Shown piece by piece: positions 1 through 11,005 of a DNA stretch of 64,000 nucleotides (its first letter is position 1; each line of letters opens with the position of its first letter). The position numbers and the translations under genes are program-made. Source of the DNA: Coriaria nepalensis (lineage: Eukaryota > Streptophyta > Magnoliopsida > Cucurbitales > Coriariaceae); assembly GCA_027186245.1 (NCBI GenBank), contig CP114495.1, positions 9,850,501 through 9,914,500 of the forward strand, read 5' to 3'. The notes below the pieces were generated by a model. It had not been told where the DNA came from. It did no database searches and worked only from the letters and a program-made list of their open reading frames with translations.

Positions 1-1895
1 GCTTCTTCCATTTTGTACCAATTGATTCTGCCTGTTTAGCAAAAGGGATTTTTGAAACGGGCGAACTACAAATCTCCTTATACGTTTCATAATCTCCAGC
101 CTGAGTCTTTCCATCTTCTAATATTTCGGCCAAAGGATGCAGGACAGCGATGGGATCATTATGGACCTCTAAGGTTTCCTTTAAAAGTAGAAAGTCGGTT
201 ACATGTTGCAGTTTTCGAAATTGGACAAAAACAGCACTTTCATCTATACGGTAGACGGGAACAATGGAAATTGGGCCAAATACTTTAGAGATGCATTCTC
301 TGATCTTCCTAGCTTTGAGCTCAGAAGGGAATCCCCAAATCAAAACAATGTTCTGGAAACTAATTTTTGGATAACGGGTTTTCAGGTTATAAGATGATGA
401 TGACGATGATCCTACAGAATCAGAAATTCGATTACCCGTATGAAACAAATACCTCAAATCATCGACTTGAACCTCCACCTGAACACCCAAGTTAAAATGC
501 AGATTTTTGGATCTAAGAGCAATTTGGGGGCATGATAATGCAAATGCAGAGGATAAAGACGTGCTTGACTTCTTCATCATTTGATTAAGTAAATGGTTGG
601 AATTCAATAGTATTTTCGTGTCAATTATATCCGGCAAGTGCTTCCTGAGACGAGACAAATTCTTCTGGGGTTGAAGGAAAAGGACCTATGAATTTGTTAT
701 ATGCATGCGCAATATCTGCACGATAGTATACAAATACTTAGCTGCAGACATCAAATCAGATTAACCTCTTCGAAAATTTCAAACCGAAAGAGACATACCC
801 AAGAAGCAATTATGACCAAAAACCAGCTTCTACTCCAATGGAAGTAGATCAATAACATGTCGAAATCCGATAGCAGCTTGGATCTTCATTTCTTCAGGTC
901 TCCTCTGCTCATCTTTCACCTCTTTCTGCATGACGTTTAGCAGTACAGATAATGTCTTAAAAGAAATGCATAATTTTGCCCAAAAATAATGTCACGAGCA
1001 ATCTTACCATAAGTCTGTTCCTATCATCCTCAGAATCTGTATAGACTACTAGTTGTTGTAAACATGCATTCTCACCATTGACACGAACATAGCAAAGATA
1101 TTTAAGATGCTTTCTAATTACCTGCAATATTTTCACAATTTCAGATATATGGCGTCTAAACAAAATTCAGGCAACATGAACATAAAATCAGTAAAAACTG
1201 CATTTATTACCAATTGAATCAATCTAATCTGACGAGAAGTGAACCCGTTCAAACTTAGATTCAGTTTTTAAAGAAAACGGGCTGAAATTCTAGTTTAGAT
1301 TCACTTGAGTTTCCCTCAAACCTGAATTCCCCATTGCCTTCCCTTAACAATCCATCACGCCATTGAAAAATTCTAGTCTTCATTCGTTCCGCAAATAGAA
1401 TATCAGCCATGTTAACTATAATTGCAAATTCAACGGAGGAAAAAGCATTACCTTCATGAATGCATGAATTGAAATCGAACTGGTATTGACTAAGAAGTCG
1501 ATAGATGCGGTCCGACAGAGAAATTCATAAGCAGGGCCATCAATTTGAAGCTCTTGACGAGGAAAAACATAAAAATTATGCATGCTGAATCAAATGAATT
1601 TCAATATCACCATTTTCGAATCAAAATGAAGAAAAAATTAGTGAAAAAGAAAATAAAAAGAAGTGAAAAGAAATTACGGATGAGCACCGAAGGGATGCTT
1701 GCAGGAGTCCCAAAGGAAGTGACAAACGCCGAACTGAAAGACGGCAACCTTCTCGGCGGAGTCCTTGAATTTGTGGTAGCGAACGTCAAACCGATCGAGC
1801 TCGAAGGATTCACGCCAAGGAGCGCTGGTCACTCCGGTCATCTCTAGGTCGATCGCGATTGAGTCTGCAGCTCGGACATGATTCCTGAGCACAGC
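1..1895 (-). pseudogene. PARN-like poly(A) ribonuclease, copy 1, broken
   Basis: Reads right to left. The first-exon remnant (about 1895-1673) encodes AIDLEMTGVTSAPW, the first DEDD exonuclease motif of PARN (Asp and Glu metal ligands). The next exon (about 1570-1453) encodes a VFPRQELQIDGPAYEFLC-like stretch. Further exons contain GFRHVIDLL and GHNCFLG, matching the third exonuclease motif, and the 3' part encodes an RNA-binding-like domain with TGNRISDSV. PARN trims poly(A) tails; plant relatives include At1g55870 (AHG2) and At3g25430. Lesions seen: the 5' end is cut at 1895 and joined to copia-C; an in-frame TAG at 829-831 lies just before GHNCFLG; one base is missing in the second exon relative to copy 2; and there is a frame change before LRKHLPDIIDTK. 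The 3' end lies before the window start. Confidence 0.8.
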
Positions 1896-2957
1896 TTCAT
1901 TCGTGAGTGAAACACAGGATTTGAGCAGAGTTGAGTGGCACCTACATTGTCACAGTATATAACTGGACAACAAGGTAGCGGGATGCCAAGGTCAGTGAGA
2001 AGATAACTGAGCCAATTGAGTTCTGCTGCTGTATTAGCCACTGACCTGTATTCAGCTTCAGTGGATGATCTAGCAACAGTTTTATGTTTCTTAGAGCTCC
2101 AGGAAACAGGATTCCGACCAAGGTAGACTACGTAGGCACTGGTGGAAGAAAAGTCATCTTTGTCTGCCGCCCAGTCAGCATCAGAGAAGGCATGTAGTTG
2201 GAATGGAGAATGACGGTATATTTGTAGGTCGTCATTGACAGTGCCACAGAGATATCGTAGGAGACGTTTAACAAACATCCAATGGTCTGATACTCTGTGG
2301 GATCAGTTAAAGGAGTACCTGACTGTAACATTATAGGTGGGCTTGTCGAAATCGGAGTGAGGACAGATCTGGCTTCAGTCATTTTAGTTCGAGCCAATAT
2401 ATCCAAGATGTATCTCCTTTGAGAGAGTAAAATGCCATGCTGATTTGGTACTACTTCCACACCCAAGAAATAAGACAACTGACCGAGATCTTTGAGGGAA
2501 AATCGTTCAGCAAGAGTAGTAACAAAAGAATCAACTGTCGGAGTATTATCACCAGTGATGATTAAATCATCCACATATACAAGAATGTAAAGAATATGAC
2601 CAGCGGTAGTGAGAACAAATAGAGAAGTGTCAGCATGTGAGTTTTTGAAGCCAGACTGAAGAAGGAAAGTGCGAAGTTCTTGATACCAAGCCCGAGGTGC
2701 TTGTTTGAGACCATAGATTTCCTTTTGAAGTTTGCAGACATACGATGGATGATCTTGATCAACAAAGCCAGGTGGTTGTTGCATGAAGACAATTTCAGAG
2801 AGGTGTCCTTGGAGAAATGCATTATTTACATCTAATTGGCGTAATGTCCAACCCCGAGAGACGGCAAGACTAAGAACAACCCGCACTGTTGTTGGCTTTG
2901 CAACTGGACTGAAAGTATCTAGATAATCAATTCCAGGGCGTTGATGAAAACCCTTTG
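1896..2957 (-). mobile_element. Copia-C retrotransposon remnant (RT and RNase H), unit 1
   Basis: Minus-strand reading shows Ty1/copia reverse transcriptase motifs QLDVNNAFLQG, YGLKQAPRAW and VYVDDLIITG, then RNase H motifs SDADWA and SSTEAEYRS. Compared with unit 2 (36255-38760) both ends are lost. On the left the RNase H C-terminus and downstream sequence are deleted, with a junction at GC near 1894-1895. On the right the RT N-terminus and integrase are deleted, with a junction at TTTG near 2954-2957. No LTR remains. The RT and RNase H parts are in different frames around 2130-2280, so the element is dead. Confidence 0.85.
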
Positions 2958-3060
2958 AAGCGAACCTTGCTGTCACTTTCTGCATCGGGTTGGATGAAGC
3001 TTGACTGATCCTAACCTTAAACTCCACATCTTTAAACTGCAGTTTCAAAACGACAAATCA
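2958..3060 (-). pseudogene. ABCG26-like half-transporter exon fragment, unit 1
   Basis: Minus-strand reading gives KLQFKDVEFKVRISQASS, which resembles the region just before the Walker A motif in plant ABCG26-type half-size transporters (family motif LKFEDVEYKVRNSHASS, recalled, not searched). Only about 35 codons remain. A deletion has fused it in frame to copia-C reverse transcriptase, making an open frame of 306 codons (3048-2128, non-ATG start TTG). The longer unit-2 version is at 38768-39000. I see no promoter or ATG, so I treat it as a fragment. Confidence 0.5.
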
Positions 3061-3264
3061 AAACTTCGAGAATAACTTATAAAATACATATCAAGTACAT
3101 AACATACATTTAAACGGCTAGAAAATGAAATCGATGACATATATCAAAGCCCGAAAGAGGGACACTTTGGTGCTTATATTGTAGCTACTATACCTTGAGG
3201 AAAATAGGGAAAGGGACATCCTTGTTGCTTTGCATTCTATGATCTCCTTGATATTATTCTCAGA
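3061..3264. other. Spacer between ABCG26-like and CCDC22-like fragments
   Basis: AT-rich sequence repeated almost unchanged at 39000-39200. I see no coding signal, repeat or element end in it. Confidence 0.5.
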
Positions 3265-4015
3265 AACAAACTTTTCATGTGTTTCTTAGGGCAGTTCTTG
3301 TATCCATCTGAAGAGGACTTGTATAAGTTGACTAGATTCTTGGTCGAGAAGCTTTCTCGAGCATCCGAGAAACAAACTTTTCATGTGTTTCTTAGGGCAG
3401 TTCTTGTATCCATCTAAGAGGACTTGTATAAGGTGACTAGATTCTTGGTCGAGAAGCTTTCTCGAGCATCCGAAAGTGGAAGAGCAACTATTTCGGAGGA
3501 TGGAAATGGTAGAAGAAAAGTAACCGAAGAAAAAGACCAATCAGAGAAGGATGTTATTGATAAGGAAGATGCTAATTATCAGAAAGTTGAGAAGAATGAG
3601 GATGAAGTGATTGAGGAAAATGAAAAAAGGGAAAATGGGGCATTGGAAGATGAAGAAATTGCAGCTCCGAGAGATGATGAGAAACTTACACAACAAGAAA
3701 TCCAGGTATGTTCAATTGGACTTCTGAGATTAAGAATTACATATACGGAAGAAAATTCATAAGAATTGAAATGTAGTATTTTTCTTCGGGAAAGAAATAT
3801 ATGCATCTAAATGATGGAACAATGTATGTGACTCATTTGGATTGATATTTTTCTTTTCCTTTTCTTAGACAAGAGAGGAAAAGGCGGGAAAATTACGGAT
3901 TCAAGAGAGGATGCTCGAGGAAGAGATCAGTGCAAAGACCTTAGAACTACTAAACCTTCAGATGGAGTTGGAATTGTTCAAGGGCGTAGTAGAAATGAGA
4001 TTTGGCGATGGTTAA
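3265..4015 (+). pseudogene. CCDC22-like coiled-coil protein, two-exon fragment, unit 1
   Basis: The reading FLYPSEEDLYKLTRFLVEKLS (from about 3292) matches a conserved stretch recalled from plant CCDC22-like proteins, whose animal relatives belong to the CCC endosomal-sorting complex. The exon holding it is partly duplicated in tandem with a 106-bp period (about 3265-3370 and 3371-3475). The second copy lacks one base and so shifts frame. It continues as a charged, Glu/Lys-rich segment to a GT donor after 3705. The AG acceptor at 3867-3868 starts an exon with a heptad-like coiled coil (QERMLEEEISAKTLELLNLQ) that runs to TAA at 4013-4015. Both exons are phase 0. The 5' part is missing and the 3' end runs into an unrelated kinase fragment. 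Confidence 0.6.
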
Positions 4016-4789
4016 GGTTCTTAGTGCTTGCTCAAATCCCACTTTCAAGGCGACGGTGCTTCAGTTCATGCCAAATGGAAACTTAGAGACATGGCTTCAC
4101 AACAAAAAAAAAGGTGAAAGAGATTTTGGGTTGAGTCTAAAGCAAAGAATAGATATATTGATAAATGTTGCAGCTGCCATAAAGTACCTTCGTCGTGAAT
4201 GTGAAACTCCAGTAGTGCATTGTGATCTGAAACCAAGTAACATTCTTCTTGATGAAGATATGATTGCTCATGTTGGAGATTTTGGACTTGCAAGAATGCT
4301 TCGAGTTCATTCGCAGATCGCAACTAGTATTAGCACCGTTCCATTGGCTACATTGCTCCTGGTAATACTATTTACTCTTATGTAAAGTATGTGTACATTG
4401 CAAACTGTCAAAAAGTTTATAAATAGACTAATTAATGTTGTTGTTTACACGCAGAGTATGGTTTTGGTGCGGAAGTGTCGACGAAAGGTGATGTATACAG
4501 CTATGGAGTTCTTGTACTCGAGATGTGTACAGGAAGAAGGCCTACGGAAGAAATATTTACAGGAGAATTGAATCTTCGACGGTGGGTTGAAGTCAAGGTT
4601 CCAAATGAAGTGACGGAGATTTTGGATGATAGATCATTAGAATCTCGTGAGATTTTGAAGATTGATCAGTTGATTTCCGTCATAACTATTGGATTATCAT
4701 GCGCGAGTGAGTCTCCCGAAGATAGACCCGACATGAGCCATGTCTCTTCATCGCTTAGAAAAACTCGAGCCTTGCTTGATGTTCGGTAA
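4002..4789 (+). pseudogene. LRR-XII receptor kinase, C-terminal kinase fragment, unit 1
   Basis: Exon 4002-4361 encodes LQFMPNGNLETWLH, HCDLKPSNILLDEDM and HVGDFGLARML: kinase subdomains V to VII, with the catalytic loop in the non-RD form HCD typical of EFR/FLS2/Xa21-type kinases. Exon 4455-4789 begins EYGFGAEVSTKGDVYSYG and ends at TAA, covering subdomains VIII to XI. The intron has a GTAATA donor and a GCAG acceptor. The frame breaks before the expected GSIGYIAP motif (read as STVPLATLL), and the ATP-binding loop and ectodomain are absent. The fragment starts abruptly inside the CCDC22-like exon. Such kinases sense microbial peptides at the plasma membrane, but this one is not functional. 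Confidence 0.8.
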
Positions 4790-4842
4790 TAGTTTTTCCT
4801 TAAGTCAACCATGATTTCAACGTATTAATTTAGTTAAAGAAA
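4790..4842 (+). other. Kinase 3' flank and copia-B target site
   Basis: Short 3' flank of the kinase fragment. It ends with AGAAA (4838-4842), which is repeated at 11654-11658 as the target-site duplication of copia-B. Confidence 0.8.
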
Positions 4843-5472
4843 TGTTAGAAATGAACTGTTTTGCTGGGCAATTCTATTTTCTCTCTTTTGATTCAATGTT
4901 GACCTTTTGATCTATTAGTTGAAACTCGTTGACTCCGATTCATCAAGCTTCAGCATCTCAATTATGACTTGTGGGCTTTCATTTCATCTCATTTGGAGCC
5001 GTATATTTCAAGTTATGATCAAAGGTGTTCTTGCTGGTTTTTGGTGATGTTGTTGCTTCTGCATCAAGCAACAGATCTATTTTCTGAGTTCAAGTTGATT
5101 TGCTCATTGTTAATCATCTTTAGCGAACCTTTTTGATCGGTTTTCAAGAAAGTTCGATGGTGATAAATCCTTTTTGGTCGATTGATCCATAATCAACCAA
5201 AAAGCTACTTCAGCAGCATGGCTTTACTGCCATTGACATGCTTTTTGGTTGTTTTTTTTCCTTTAGCTTGCTTTAGTTGTTTTAATCAGTATTAGTTGTA
5301 CTATTAGCTTACATCTTTTTAGATTAGCAGTATGACTTTAATGTCCTTGTAATGATGAAGAAAAAGTCTCAATATATTCAATCTTTTGCTGCATTATGTA
5401 GTAAGACAACATGCTTATTGCTTCCTTTGTTTTTTGACATTTATCTTCTTCCAACTTCTTAATTCTCTAACA
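4843..5472 (+). repeat. Copia-B left (5') LTR, unit 1
   Basis: Begins TGTTAGAAATG and ends TCTCTAACA, followed at once by the tRNA-primer site. It lacks a short stretch (around GCAGGTCGCAACAACATAC) present in the right LTR. Confidence 0.9.
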
Positions 5473-5590
5473 TGGTATTAGAGCCTGCCTGTCAGGGACC
5501 TATCCAAAACTCAATGCTTTCATTCCAGTCAATTTCTTGAATCAACAAAATCAATTTGTCTACTTTCTTCAAACCCAGAAAATCTGAACA

Positions 5591-7850
5591 ATGTCAAACT
5601 CCAACCAAGTGGCCTTACCTTTTCCATCAATTTTTTCAGTGAAAAAGAGTACCACATCTGGAGTGACAAAATGCATAACTACTTAATTGCATTTGATTTG
5701 TGGAAAGTTGTAGAAGATGGTTACAAGGCACCATAGGAGAATGAACACCTTGCGATGAATAAGATCAAGGCTAACAAGGAGAAAAGGTAAAAAAATTAAT
5801 AGGGTCATGACTGTGATTCAGTCCGCCATTTCAAATGAAATTTATATCTGGATACTTGGCATTAAGTGTGCCAAGACTGCTTGGAAAATTCTTCAAAAAG
5901 AGTTTCATGGCTCCAAAAGAGTTAGACTGATAAACCTGCTTGTAGAAAGGAGATACTTTGAAGTATTGAGGATGACATACGATGAACATGTTTAGGCTTA
6001 TGTTGACAAGCTAAATGAGATTGTAAGTCAAATGAGGATACTTGAAGAGGGAGTCAAAGAAATTGCCATTGTCAACACGGTGCTTGTAAGTCTACCCTCG
6101 AAATTTGATTCCAAGGTAGATGCTATAGAGGAAAGCAAAGAGCTCTCTACTCTTACATTGAGTGAACTGACGGGGTTCTTAGAAGCTCATGAGAAAAAGC
6201 ACTCCAATAGAGCTAAAGCTCTCTCAGAAGGTGCTTTCTAAGTTGAGCAAAGTAGGTCATCGAAGAAAGATGATCTAGCCAACAGTTAAAAATAATCTTC
6301 TTATCAAAAGAAGAAGAAGCATATAACTTGCAATTTTTGCAAAAGACTTGGTCACTTTGAAAAGAATTGCTAGAAGAAAAATAAGTCTGCCTGGACCTAT
6401 TGTAAGAGAAATAGCCATCAAGAGAAAGATTGCAAAAAGAAAAAGTTTGACACACAAGCCTCAGTCTCAACAAGCTAATAAAGCTGAAGAATGAGGTGAA
6501 GAACATCTTTTCATTGCTCTTGTTTCAAGAAGCCTTAAAAGTAAAGAAGAATGGCTCATTGATAGTAGCTGCATGAGTCATATGAACAGAGACTTGTTTC
6601 AAAGTCTCAACACCTCACTCAGAACCAAATTCACAATTGGTAATGGAGATGAGTTGAAAGTTGAAGGCATAGGAACTGTGGCAGCCATAATAGATGATGG
6701 CATCAAACTCATTAAGGATGTTCTATTTGTTTCTAACTTGGATCAAAACTTGCTACATGTAGGACAATGATGAAAATGGATATTGTTTGATTTTCAAAGA
6801 TCAACACTACATCATCCATGACTCTGAAAGAACGGTGATTGCAAATGTCAGAGTTAAGCACAATAGCTTTCCATTAAATTATAAAAGAGACAAGTAAAAA
6901 TCTATGGTGACCAAGGAGGATGAAACATGGTTGTGGTACAAAAGATTTGGTCATGTTGATCTAAGAGAAGCTGAGCTCTTTATGCAAGAAAAATTTGGTT
7001 GAAGACATTCCAAATTTGCTGATGTAGAAGAATGTTTGTGAATGTTGTCAACTAGGCAAGATGAGAAGAAAGCCGTTCTCAGCAAATCAAGCTCATAGAG
7101 CTTCTGAAAAATTGGGAATCATTCACTCAGATTTGTGTGGACCTATAAGGATTCCTTCTCTTAACAAAAACAAGTACTTCTTTCTATTCATAGATGATCT
7201 AATTAGATTCTGTTGGATCTATTTTCTGAAGAACAAATCTAAGGTAATAGAAATTTTCAAAAAATTCAAAACTATGATAGAAGCTCAAATAGAAAAAAAA
7301 AAAGATCAAAGTCTTGAGATCAAATAATGAGAGAGAGTACACATCTGCTGAGTTCAAGAGATTATGTGAAGAGAATGGTATTGTTCATCAGCTAACAGTT
7401 CCATACTCACCTCAGCAAAATGGAGTTGCTGAGAGAAGAAACAGAATAGTCATGGAGATGACTCGAAGCTTGCTCTTTGAAAAGAAAATGCCCAAGAAAT
7501 ACTGGATAGAAGCTACCTTCACTTCTATGTATTTTCTCAATGGATTTCCCACTAAGGTTGTTAATGAAAAAACTTTATATGAGGCCTGGACAAGCATCAA
7601 GTCTTCTGCCTCTAATTTGAGAGTATTTAGTTCAATATGCTACATTCACATCCCTGATGAGAAGAGAAATAAGTTATCTGAGAAATCAGAAAAATGCATT
7701 CTGGTTGGCTATAGTGTAGAAAGCAAGGCTTACGAGGTTTTAAATCTAAAAACCAACAAAGCCATTGTAAACAAGGATATTACTTGTGATGAATTTACAA
7801 GTCTAAAATGGGGCTCAGAAGAAGGAGAAGATGCCTCGATCTATTGCTAG
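5591..7850 (+). pseudogene. Copia-B gag, protease and integrase relics
   Basis: The gag part reads as pieces (AFDLWKVVEDG, LVSLPSKFDSKVDAIEESKE) broken by stops; the zinc-knuckle region (CNFCKRLGHFEKNC) follows with stops. The protease reads LIDSSCMSHM, so the usual aspartic DSG has become DSS. The integrase part (7061-7850) shows FFLFIDDLIRFCWIYF and PYSPQQNGVAERRN, but the second catalytic Asp motif (usually TDNGGEY) reads SNNEREY. The element could not make working enzymes. Confidence 0.8.
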
Positions 7851-8153
7851 AAGGTCAAAATTCAACCTCAGCAAATTTGTCTGATGAAGACAGAGATGAA
7901 GAGCCAACAAGTCCTAGATTCACAAGCGTCACTGATGTATATCAGAGATGCAATTTGGCCATCTCAAAGCCAAGTGGCTATGATGAAGCTATGGGAAATT
8001 AAAGTTAGGACCAAGAAATGAGGAGAAGATCTCCATGATTTAAAAAAATAGAACTTGGAGTCTGTCTGTGAAGCAAGAAAGGAAGAAAGTTATTGGGGTT
8101 AAGTGGATATTCAGGGTTAAACTTAATTCAGATGGTTCCATTAACAAGCATAA

Positions 8154-9663
8154 TGTAATTTCTCAATATTTCTAAACTATGTATAGTAATGGGAAAAGAG
8201 ATTTAAAGTGAATTTATTAACAAATTTAAATTCTCACCCATACATAATTTTAATAATAAAAATAATATGGGATCTTTTTTAGTAATTTTAAGATTTAAGA
8301 GCGCTTAAGTATAATTATTATAAATAAATAAAAAAAATAAACAAAGAAGTGGCGCCATGGCACCATAGGTGTCAAATAATTTGATTAAAGATCATTAGCT
8401 CATGCATGAAATTGAATTTACAAATGTCATTAGGAAGTCAGGCAAATGCGATTAGTGGCCAATTAGGTGTCATTAAATCAAAGCTTTCCCTTTGCTATAT
8501 AAAGGCCTCTTGGCCAAAAGAAAATTCATCAAACAAAAGGGAGTGAAATGGTGAGAAAAAGGAGGGGGAAGAAATGGAAATTAGGGTCTTCAATTTATCA
8601 ATCTCGTAAAGTTCTGTAAGTATAGTCTCACTACAATATAATGATATTGCTTGTTTGTTTATTGTTGGGATGCTAAAATTATTTGAATAATTGTTATATT
8701 GATTTGAGAATAGTATAATTGTTAATAAATATGATGAATCGAAGATAATATTTATTATGTTAAGGTTAATGTTAATATTAGAATTATGATTGTTATATAG
8801 CATGTTAAGTGGAAATGAAATGATCTTATTAACATGCAAAAAATGAGATCATGACTCATATGAACATAATTTAACATGATAGTTTAAGGATAATATAAGC
8901 TTTGACATGCTACGATTAAATGCATCAATATTCATACTTCCGATCTAAACGGAGTTAATGTTATGCTAAAGTAAATAAAGATCATAAACATACATATGCA
9001 TAACATTAAAGTGATGTGTTGCCGGGTCACAAGAAAGATAAATTGTCGATCATAAAGAAACCCATATAATTCTAAAGAAAATATCATAGCGGATCGTTAT
9101 AATGGTTAAAGCGAACAACTGATTATATATCAGTTGAAATATTGATGGTAGTATCCTCAAGGCCCTAAGCATTAAAAAAAGGATAGTAAAACATGCATGC
9201 GAGATATAAGTCATAAAATCATCAATTTATAATAATCATTAAAAGATTCATACATGTGAGTAGGAACTTATGCTTACTGAGCTTATAGATCATATAAATT
9301 GTTTCTTGTGTTGTAGGAATTATAAAAGTAAAGCTGTAGACTAAAGATCGGACGAATGAAGAATATCAATTTTGTGAGATTGTGGAAAGGCAAAAAAAAA
9401 AAATTGAAAATTCAAACAACTCTCGGAAAAGCTTATATATATATATATATTGAAAAGAATAGTCATTGCTTAAAAGTTTTGGGATTTATTTTCTTATGAT
9501 AAAGATTTCAGTTATATTACAATATTTTATAAAAGTTCAAATTATTATGTTATTTTTGGAAGAAGATTTTAAAGTTAAGTTAGAAAGTAATGCACCCGTT
9601 AGATATGCATGTTTTCTCAAAGATATTTCGATAAACTAAATGACTAGTGGGGCGGACGTTCCA
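8154..9663. mobile_element. Solo LTR (probably Ty3/gypsy) nested in copia-B, unit 1
   Basis: A 1510-bp insertion beginning TGTAATTTCTC and ending GGCGGACGTTCCA. It is flanked by exact 5-bp duplications CATAA (8149-8153 and 9664-9668). Removing it rejoins the copia-B RT reading (INKH then KAQLIVK) with one CATAA. It has no internal coding region, and a TATA-like sequence CTATATAAAGG near 8496 fits an LTR promoter. The TGTAA...CGGACGTT ends resemble plant gypsy LTRs. It most likely formed by recombination between two LTRs of a full element. The listed reverse-strand reading 8839-8495 inside it is spurious. Confidence 0.85.
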
Positions 9664-9668
9664 CATAA

Positions 9669-11005
9669 AGCCCAACTCATTGTCAAAGAATATGCTCAAC
9701 GACAAGGGGTTGATTATGGAGATATATTTGCTCTAGTTGCAAGACATGATGCAATTAGACTGTTGATTGTTATTGCGGCTGGTAAAGGCTGATCTATTTT
9801 CCAGCTCAATGTGAAGTCTGCCCTTCTCAATGGCTATCTTAATGAGGAGATATATGCGGATTAGCCTGATAGATTCATTGTAGATGGCAAGGAGAATTTA
9901 GTATACAAGCTTCACTAAGTCTTGTATGGATTGAAGCAAGCTCCATGAATATGGAATGATAAAACCAACTCTTATTTGTCAAGCAAGAATTTTTAGAGAA
10001 GTGAAAACGATTAAACTCTCTATATCTCCAACTCAAGTATATCATCCTTGATTGCCTCCTATGTTGATGATCTTTTGGTTACTAGTAGTGATTTGAACAT
10101 GGTGGAAGATTTCAAAGTAAACATGAAGAGTGAGTTTGAGATGACTGATCTTGCCAAAATGAAGTATTTTCTTGGAATGAAAATTCATCAATTATCTTAT
10201 GGAATTTTCATATCACAAGAAAAATATGTCGAGGACATGTTAAAGAAGTTCAAGATGGAGAATTCGAAACATGTATCCACCCCATTGGCTACTGGAGAGA
10301 ATCTTTCAAAATCAGATGGTTCTAGAAAATTAGATTCAACTACCTTAAGGAGCTTAGTTGGAGGGCTTATGTATCTGACAGCTATAAGGCCATATCTTAT
10401 GCATTCAACCTGTTTACTATCAAGGTTTATGCATGCTCCATCTCAGATTCACAGTTGTGCTGCAAAAGGAATTATGAGATATCTGAAAGGATCCTTAAAT
10501 GTTGGTATATGGTTCAAGAAGATAGAATTGAATCTTCATAGTTATGTTGACAGTGATTGGGCAAGATCAGTGGACGCCATGAAGACCACTGGTAGTTTTT
10601 GTTTTTCTTTGGGCTCAGGGATCTTTTGTTGGAGCTCTAAGAAGCAATAAGTGGTGGCTCAATCCACGGCTGAAGTAGAATAAATATTTGTTCCCCTAGC
10701 TTCAAATCAGGCTGTGTGGATAAGGACAATCATGAGGGACTTGGGATTCATTCAGGATAATCCTGCCACTATTATCTGTGATAGCAATTTTGCTATAGCC
10801 ATCTCAAAAAATCTCATTCAGTTTGGAAGAATTAAACACATTTTGATCAAGTTCTATGCTATTAGAGAATTGATTAAAAAAAATTGCGAGATTAAGCTTA
10901 AGCATTGTGCTTCTGAAAATCAAGATGCAGATATATTCACCAAGCTCTTCCTAACTACAAGTTCGAGTTCTTTAAGTGTAGATTAGGAGTTACTCGTAGA
11001 AGGAG
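9669..11005 (+). pseudogene. Copia-B reverse transcriptase and RNase H relic
   Basis: Resumes after the solo LTR. RT pieces read LNVKSALLNGYLNEEIY and LYGLKQAP with interspersed stops. A longer open piece (10048-10650) carries SYVDDLLVTSSDL and RNase H YVDSDWARS. The last piece (10714-10986) carries CDSNFAIAISKN and DADIFTKL, the typical copia RNase H tail. It is related to, but distinct from, copia-A. Confidence 0.85.

Noticed and set aside
957..1163. Apparent frameshift in PARN copy 1 relative to copy 3 (an extra A near 980)
   Set aside because: The difference falls between a good GT donor after NRLM and an AG acceptor before TLSVLL, so it lies in a short intron and says nothing about coding.
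1545..1847. 100-codon plus-strand frame, also at 30100 and 34935
   Set aside because: It is the complement of the PARN first and second exons. Its conservation among copies only reflects copy similarity.
2562..2822. 86-codon minus-strand frame inside copia-C
   Set aside because: An alternative frame of the reverse transcriptase region.
8495..8839. 114-codon minus-strand frame rich in Asn and Ile
   Set aside because: Lies in AT-rich solo-LTR sequence; composition alone explains the openness.
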